Source: Actinomycetota bacterium
GTDB taxonomy: Bacteria; Actinomycetota; Actinomycetes; Actinomycetales; Microbacteriaceae
Direction: 5' to 3'
Assembly: GCA_009704705.1 (NCBI GenBank)
Contig: WLDR01000053.1
Coordinates: 1 to 8,908, forward strand
Length of the DNA stretch: 8,908 nt
The position numbers and the translations under genes were made by a program. Below the pieces are notes generated by a model that was given only the letters and a program-made list of their open reading frames with translations, searched no databases and was not told the origin of the DNA. Below are positions 5,372 through 8,908 of the stretch, piece after piece. How positions within the stretch are numbered: the stretch's first letter is position 1; each line of letters begins with the position of its first letter.

Positions 5372-6631
5372 GTGAAAAAACCATTTGTGTTGCTCACAAC
5401 AAGCGCCACGTTGGTGATGGCGCTGGTTGCTTCCCCCGCGCAGGCGACGGCAGGGGCATCTGCGCCATCCGCGCCATCGGCTAACTCTCTGCCAACATCG
5501 GCCTCCGCGCCGTGCACCATCACCGGAACGGCCCGGTCGGAAACGCTCGTGGGCACATCGGGCAACGATGTCATTTGCGGTCTCGGTGGTAACGACACGA
5601 TCCGCGGCGGTAACGGCAACGACACGATCCGCGGCGGCGACGGCAATGACAACATCAGTGGAGGAAACGGCAACGATTCGGTCGCGGGTGATGCCGGCAA
5701 CGACACCATTGATGCTGGCGCTGGCAACGATTCGGTCAATGGGGTTGCCGGCAACGACACACTTGTGGGAGGACCCGGGGACGACACCGTGCTCGGCGGC
5801 GATGGTCGCGACAGCGTTTCTTCGGGAACGGGGGATGACGCCATTAACGGCGGAGGCGGGGCCGATTCGATTAATTCGGGCGCAGGAGATGACACGTGCG
5901 CCAACGACACTGCCGATCGTCGCTCGGACCCCTGCACCACGGATGTCAGCGCCCCCGCAATCAGCTTCCCCGCCACCAACAACAGTGAAATTCAGGCGGG
6001 CACAACAGCCCTCTTTCGCTGGGTTGCGAGTGATCCGTCGGGCGTCGCAATGACCTGGGGCCAAGTTGGTGGGCCTCCTGGCTGGGTTGACTGGTGCGGT
6101 TTCGCAACTCCCGCGCCACTCGTTTCGGGTACTGCCGAAGTGGGCACCTACGAGCTGCAGTGCGCGATTCCTGCCACTGCCGTCAACGAGCGCTACACAC
6201 TTTATGTTGGCTCCGCGGATGCCATCGGTAACTCGTCACCGAATTGGGCGGGATTTGAGTTCACGGTGGTTAACGGATCATCCGACAACCGCGTTCCCGT
6301 GATCCTGGACATTCGACTCCCTTCGACCGTGAGTGTTGGCGAGACGTTCACAGTTGATATTGATGTCACCGACGAATCCGGCACCGCTGGCGTTTACTCG
6401 TGGTTCCTCCGTTCCGCTTCACAGGAACCGGCACACACAGGTTTGGTCATTACGCCACTCGATTCGGCCACGTTGATTGCGGGTGACAGGACCAATGGCA
6501 CGTTCCGCCAGTCCCTCGTGGTGTCGGGCTTGGCTACCCCGGGAACCTACTCACTTCTCGTTAGCATTCGTGACGCGGTCGGAAACCGCGGGGTCCTGAC
6601 GACCGAATACTCGGTCACGGTCGCTCCATAG
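5372..6631 (+). CDS. Secreted RTX-type calcium-binding repeat protein with two Ig-like domains
   Basis: A 419-aa exported protein. It opens with a Sec signal peptide: M-K-K-P, a hydrophobic stretch to about residue 20, and likely cleavage after A-Q-A at residue 25. A short Ala/Ser/Pro linker follows, then 13 consecutive 9-residue units of the hemolysin-type Ca-binding pattern x-G-N-D-x-hydrophobic (about 60-176), expected to fold as a Ca-loaded beta-roll outside the cell. Two beta-rich Ig-like regions follow (about 194-301 and 307-417). Six cysteines fall as pairs: C48/C69 at the start of the repeats, C176/C188 at their end, C242/C264 in the first Ig-like domain. There is no LPxTG-like motif or C-terminal membrane helix, so it is probably released or held non-covalently. 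No type I secretion genes are present, as expected for a Gram-positive using Sec. The partner or ligand is unknown. Confidence 0.85.
   Translation: MKKPFVLLTTSATLVMALVASPAQATAGASAPSAPSANSLPTSASAPCTITGTARSETLVGTSGNDVICGLGGNDTIRGGNGNDTIRGGDGNDNISGGNGNDSVAGDAGNDTIDAGAGNDSVNGVAGNDTLVGGPGDDTVLGGDGRDSVSSGTGDDAINGGGGADSINSGAGDDTCANDTADRRSDPCTTDVSAPAISFPATNNSEIQAGTTALFRWVASDPSGVAMTWGQVGGPPGWVDWCGFATPAPLVSGTAEVGTYELQCAIPATAVNERYTLYVGSADAIGNSSPNWAGFEFTVVNGSSDNRVPVILDIRLPSTVSVGETFTVDIDVTDESGTAGVYSWFLRSASQEPAHTGLVITPLDSATLIAGDRTNGTFRQSLVVSGLATPGTYSLLVSIRDAVGNRGVLTTEYSVTVAP
5549..5899 (+). repeat. Thirteen 27-bp units encoding RTX nonapeptides
   Basis: The coding repeats keep an exact 27-bp period for 351 bp. 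Units near the start are most alike: a 20-base run at 5591-5610 recurs exactly at 5618-5637. Later units diverge, with the Asn of GND becoming Asp, Arg or Ala, which suggests recent duplication at the upstream end and older units downstream. Confidence 0.85.
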
Positions 6632-6710
6632 CGTTCAACGGGCTCGGCTTACCTCACCCCGACGCGTGCTGACGCAGCGATGACATCTCTGTCGGGATTC
6701 CAGCAAGACC

Positions 6711-6720
6711 CTCACGTGAG
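6711..6720. repeat. Perfect 10-bp palindrome CTCACGTGAG in the convergent gap
   Basis: It lies in the 98-bp gap between the RTX stop and the stop of the DUF2231/b5 gene. It has no loop and no T-tract, so it is not an intrinsic terminator. No other structure is evident in this gap. Confidence 0.3.
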
Positions 6721-6729
6721 TGATGGCTT

Positions 6730-7554
6730 CTAGGGGGCGGGCTCACCCAAACTGCCGAGAAGGTAAGTGGAGAGGAATGACGCAGGGCTAGATTCGCCCC
6801 CGTGCTGGCGGTCGAAGTCGTTAGTTGCGTCCCGCCCACACATCTTGACGATGCTCTGCGAGCCGCCCGGGTGCTGGGCAATCCAGGCCGACAGGTCGTA
6901 AACATTGCCCCCAACAATCGTCCAGCAGGATTCGGGAGTGTTACGTGTCGCGACGAGCTCGGCCGTCAAGACCGGCGGGTCGACAACCACGTCGGCCGGT
7001 GCGGGGACTGTCTCGGTGGGTGTCGGAGCGGTCTCGGACGACGCGACGGGGGATGGTGATGGCGCGGCAGACATTGACGTCGCCGCAACGCGCTTGCCCC
7101 AGGTGACCTCGGCGCCCGAGTGTCCCGCAAGAATGACGAGCACGACTGATGCGATCGACAGGCCGACGACGCCGACGGACGCAATGATGGCGCCCACGCG
7201 CACGCCCTTCCCCGTCAATCTCGCGAGCACCACCCACACAACGCTGAGCGCGGCGAGTGCCCAGGCCACGGGCACGAGCGCATCGCCCCACTCCGCGTGG
7301 ATGCCGGGGTAGCCGACGCGTTCAGCAAGCACTTCGCCCGACTCAGCTGCCACGGTGGCCGAGATGGCCGCCAGCAGTGTGATTGCGGCGCTGAGGTACG
7401 AGAAGTGGGTGCGCAAGCGAGGAATAACCACCATGAGCACCATGGCGAGGGCCCCGAGCGGGACCAAAACGGCCACGGCGTGATTGACAAAGATATGCAC
7501 GGGAAGACCAAAAACCAGGTCGAAAACTCCCGTGGATGCACTTGCTGAAGTCAT
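6730..7554 (-). CDS. Membrane DUF2231 protein fused to a C-terminal cytochrome b5-like heme domain
   Basis: A 274-aa protein with two parts. The N-terminal part resembles DUF2231, with four predicted membrane helices (about 22-44, 52-70, 92-111, 119-143) and conserved-looking histidines H20 and H25 (G-L-P-V-H ... N-H) and H145 (G-H-S-G), possible heme ligands within the membrane. A Ser/Pro/Thr/Glu-rich linker (about 160-195) leads to a cytochrome b5-like domain (about 198-270) with the H-P-G-G motif at 228-231 and a second axial candidate H251 in Q-H-G-G. C210 and C239 flank the heme motif and could pair, and the linker type suggests that the domain faces outside. A role in electron transfer across or at the membrane is likely; the partners are unknown. 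A TAGGCT box lies 6 nt before the ATG at 7552-7554 and no Shine-Dalgarno is seen. It is convergent with the RTX gene. Confidence 0.85.
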   Translation of the reverse strand: MTSASASTGVFDLVFGLPVHIFVNHAVAVLVPLGALAMVLMVVIPRLRTHFSYLSAAITLLAAISATVAAESGEVLAERVGYPGIHAEWGDALVPVAWALAALSVVWVVLARLTGKGVRVGAIIASVGVVGLSIASVVLVILAGHSGAEVTWGKRVAATSMSAAPSPSPVASSETAPTPTETVPAPADVVVDPPVLTAELVATRNTPESCWTIVGGNVYDLSAWIAQHPGGSQSIVKMCGRDATNDFDRQHGGESSPASFLSTYLLGSLGEPAP

Positions 7555-7560
7555 GACGCC

Positions 7561-7566
7561 AGCCTA
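7561..7566 (-). promoter_or_regulatory. Candidate -10 box of a leaderless promoter for the DUF2231/b5 gene
   Basis: On the minus strand, TAGGCT is followed by 6 nt and the ATG. The hexamer is the same as that before purU. Confidence 0.5.
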
Positions 7567-7630
7567 AGCCCCGGCGCTGAGATGGCCCGTTGCCACTCGC
7601 CACACTGCCGGCCAACCCTGAGCCTGCCGA

Positions 7631-7636
7631 TAGAAT
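7631..7636 (+). promoter_or_regulatory. Candidate -10 box for tRNA-Lys
   Basis: TAGAAT, close to the consensus, lies 18 bp before the tRNA and would start transcription about 12 nt upstream of it. No clear -35 is seen at the right distance. Confidence 0.5.
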
Positions 7637-7654
7637 CGAGTCGCGCTTCTGCGC

Positions 7655-7727
<73 letters not shown>

Positions 7728-7739
7728 CATAATCAAAAC

Positions 7740-7761
7740 ACGCCCCTTGTGGGCGTTTTTT
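7740..7761 (+). terminator. Intrinsic terminator of tRNA-Lys
   Basis: The stem ACGCCC / GGGCGT with a 5-nt loop CTTGT is followed directly by a run of six T (7756-7761, the first shared with the stem). Confidence 0.85.
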
Positions 7762-7788
7762 GGTTTTGTACCCGCCGGGCGATGAAGC

Positions 7789-7864
7789 ATGGGCCCACGG
7801 TGGCACGCGCTGGCGTAATGCACTGCATTACGCGCGTGACACTAGGGGAGTCGATGGGCCCACG
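7789..7864. repeat. Pair of 11-bp direct repeats flanking the hairpin
   Basis: ATGGGCCCACG occurs at 7789-7799 and 7854-7864. Its core TGGGCCCA is itself palindromic, so the two copies could also pair with one another. Together with the central hairpin they form one compact symmetric module. Confidence 0.5.
7800..7842. repeat. Long imperfect hairpin with a perfect 21-nt palindromic tip
   Basis: The tip is GCGTAATGCA-C-TGCATTACGC (7813-7833). Below it, GTGGCACGC (7800-7808) pairs with GCGTGACAC (7834-7842) with one mismatch, leaving GCTG (7809-7812) bulged. The one-base centre makes cruciform DNA or a protein-binding site more likely than an ordinary RNA loop, although a slightly opened loop is possible. 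Confidence 0.6.
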
Positions 7865-7904
7865 CCACTGATGCGACGCATCGCGTTGCTGGTCGTGGCG
7901 GGGA

Positions 7905-7919
7905 CCGACGGGGCCTACA
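7905..7919 (+). repeat. Direct repeat copy 2: orphan tRNA-Lys 3' end (possible att remnant)
   Basis: An exact copy of CCGACGGGGCCTACA without a tRNA body upstream. GGTCGT at 7891-7896 also matches the start of the tRNA T-arm region, so the similarity spans about 29 bp with a diverged middle. It could be an attachment-site remnant or a mostly deleted second tRNA-Lys. No integrase lies between the copies. Confidence 0.6.
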
Positions 7920-7965
7920 AATACGGGAGCCCCGGCCAAAAAGTGGCCGGGGCTCCCGTATTTTT
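7919..7965. terminator. Strong, probably bidirectional hairpin terminator
   Basis: Perfect 20-bp arms (7919-7938 and 7944-7963) around the 5-nt loop AAAAG, with TTTTT at 7961-7965 on the plus strand. On the minus strand the hairpin lies 28 bp past the surface-protein stop and ends in TATTTGT, so it can terminate that gene as well. Confidence 0.85.
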
Positions 7966-7993
7966 GTCGCGTGTGAAGCGTTCCGACGAGAAC

Positions 7994-8908
7994 CTACTTG
8001 GCGCTGGTCGCCGCACGACGACGCGCGCGGTACAGGCCGAGCAACAGAACTCCCGCCGCACCGAGCGAGACTGCCGTGACTGCCGTGGCGGTGGAGTCAA
8101 GGCCTGTGTCGGCGAGCGTCGCCTTGGCCTCAGCGAACTGTACAACCTGGTAGCCGCCGTCATAGTCACGCACATAGTCGGCCGTGAACCAGATTTGACC
8201 GGCATCCGGTGCCATCCGGACCACGTTTTGGTAGTCGGTCGACAGGTTCAGCACCAAGACGGAAGACATGGTGGTCAGATCGATGAGTTCAACATTGTTG
8301 AAACCCCCGTCATCGCCGTATACGTAAGCCTGAGTCCCGTCGGGCGTGAGCGTGACGCTATCCGCGTCTGATACCGCAGTGTCAACGTTCACCGACGACA
8401 CGACCCCTCCCGTAGCGTCAATCGTTGCAACGTAATCGACCGTGTCATCGACGAGGCACGCCAGAACACCAGACTGAAAGTCACAGTACGACAATTCTCC
8501 GGAATCCGTCCAGGCGAGATCCGAGAACGTGTTTGACGCCGTGTCGAAAACGTTCCAACTCCACGCGTTGCCCGTGGCGGTGTCGGAGGTGGGAATGTAA
8601 ATCAGGCCCGAGGCCGTGTCATATGCCGGCTGCGAGGGGTAAAATCCAGAATTTCCCTCTTCGTACGTTGTAACGACGCCGCTGGACAGGTTTACCTTTG
8701 CCACGGCGATCTCCGTATTCGGCCAGGAACCAGTAACTCCTAACACGAAGAGGCTCGAACCGTCTGCGGAGAAGAACATGTGCGAGTTCGAGCCCGCTGT
8801 GTCAACAAGCCAGGTGGCAACAATCGCTTTGGTTGCCATATCGACCTTAAAGATCGTGCCCGTGTCCGACATAACTCCCGTCTCTTCCGCGAGGTACGCG
8901 TATGTTCC
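7994..8908 (-). CDS. Cell-wall-anchored surface protein with beta-propeller-like repeats and LADTG sorting signal (N-terminus missing)
   Basis: The C-terminal 304 residues of a larger protein; the frame runs open through the window edge. An internal ATG at 8872 exists, but the 12 codons before it (G-T-Y-A-Y-L-A-E-E-T-G-V) continue a blade-like repeat, so it is not taken as the start. The body has YncE/NHL-like propeller units recognisable by S-A-D-G-S-S-L-F-V, T-P-D-G-T-Q-A-Y-V and phrases of the type V-E-L-I-D-L-T-T. The end is a sortase signal: L-A-D-T-G at 265-269 of the visible part, a hydrophobic helix (about 274-292) and a basic tail Y-R-A-R-R-R. LAxTG is the class E sortase pattern of Actinobacteria. 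Two cysteines (142 and 151) may pair. Ligand and function are unknown, and no sortase is in view. It ends 28 bp before the shared terminator. Confidence 0.85.
   Translation of the reverse strand, partial: GTYAYLAEETGVMSDTGTIFKVDMATKAIVATWLVDTAGSNSHMFFSADGSSLFVLGVTGSWPNTEIAVAKVNLSSGVVTTYEEGNSGFYPSQPAYDTASGLIYIPTSDTATGNAWSWNVFDTASNTFSDLAWTDSGELSYCDFQSGVLACLVDDTVDYVATIDATGGVVSSVNVDTAVSDADSVTLTPDGTQAYVYGDDGGFNNVELIDLTTMSSVLVLNLSTDYQNVVRMAPDAGQIWFTADYVRDYDGGYQVVQFAEAKATLADTGLDSTATAVTAVSLGAAGVLLLGLYRARRRAATSAK
8102..8116 (-). other. LADTG cell-wall sorting motif coding site
   Basis: The five codons encode L-A-D-T-G just before the C-terminal membrane helix and positive tail, the standard order of a sortase substrate. 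Cleavage is expected between Thr and Gly, with attachment to the peptidoglycan cross-bridge. Confidence 0.75.

Larger units (their letters stand above)
7728..7993. other. Gene-free stretch with structured DNA between tRNA-Lys and the surface-protein gene
   Basis: I see no credible coding sequence in these 266 bp. They hold, in order, the tRNA terminator, an 11-bp direct repeat (7789-7799 and 7854-7864) flanking a long hairpin (7800-7842), a small palindrome GATGCG-A-CGCATC (7870-7882), the second tRNA 3'-end copy and a strong hairpin terminator. A plus-strand reading frame crosses the region but has no recognisable protein character. Confidence 0.6.

Noticed and set aside
5549..5899. 27-bp periodic repeats as a CRISPR array
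   Set aside because: The period is entirely repeat with no spacers and it encodes RTX nonapeptides in frame.
5296..6064. Minus-strand open frames opposite the RTX repeats
   Set aside because: Their Pro/Ser or Val/Ala periodicity is simply the antisense reading of the 27-bp repeats.
6711..6720. CTCACGTGAG as a terminator between convergent genes
   Set aside because: It has no loop and no T-tract; reported only as a palindrome.
7760..8371. 203-codon plus-strand open frame downstream of tRNA-Lys
   Set aside because: It crosses the palindromes and terminator and is antisense to the LADTG protein; no ribosome binding site or protein-like pattern.

Overview
The window looks like chromosomal DNA from a high-GC Gram-positive actinobacterium, most likely a Microbacteriaceae-like lineage. 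The basis is the high-GC, GC3-rich coding style and actinobacterial-type wording in SHMT, FolD and the gamma-carbonic anhydrase. Further support comes from a LADTG cell-wall sorting signal of the class E sortase type, and from many genes whose only upstream signal is a -10 hexamer 6-7 nt before the start codon, the layout of leaderless mRNAs common in Actinobacteria. The taxonomic call is inference; no rRNA is present.

Layout. 9-3146 is a one-carbon/folate block: purU on the minus strand, then, divergently across 115 bp, glyA and folD as a tight operon with an 8-bp gap. 3160-3684 is a gamma-class carbonic anhydrase-like protein on the minus strand, convergent with folD. Back-to-back with it across only 34 bp is a ComB-like (2-phosphosulfolactate phosphatase family) protein at 3719-4264 that carries an odd Pro-Thr repeat. 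A flavin reductase-domain protein (4291-4794) and msrB (4791-5198, minus) converge and overlap at their stop codons.

5199-7993 is more accessory. It holds an exported RTX-type calcium-binding protein with 13 nonapeptide units and two Ig-like domains (5372-6631), and a convergent membrane DUF2231 / cytochrome b5-domain fusion (6730-7554, minus). Next come tRNA-Lys(TTT) at 7655-7727 with its own terminator, and a 266-bp gene-free stretch with a second copy of the tRNA 3' end, an unusual palindromic module and a very strong hairpin terminator. The window ends inside a minus-strand surface protein (7994-8908, N-terminus missing) with beta-propeller-like repeats and a LADTG cell-wall anchor.

How the genes fit together. 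GlyA makes 5,10-methylene-THF and glycine from serine, FolD interconverts methylene-, methenyl- and 10-formyl-THF, and PurU hydrolyses 10-formyl-THF back to THF and formate. The divergent pair therefore covers both the filling and the draining of the formyl-THF pool. MsrB repairs oxidised methionine; the flavin reductase and DUF2231/b5 protein are also redox proteins, but no common pathway can be shown. The most distinctive features are a consistent set of six leaderless-type promoters (consensus near TAnnCT or TAGCAT, 6-7 nt from ATG), the compact divergent promoter at 3685-3718, and the tRNA-Lys 3'-end duplication. I found no CRISPR array, transposase, phage gene or defence system.
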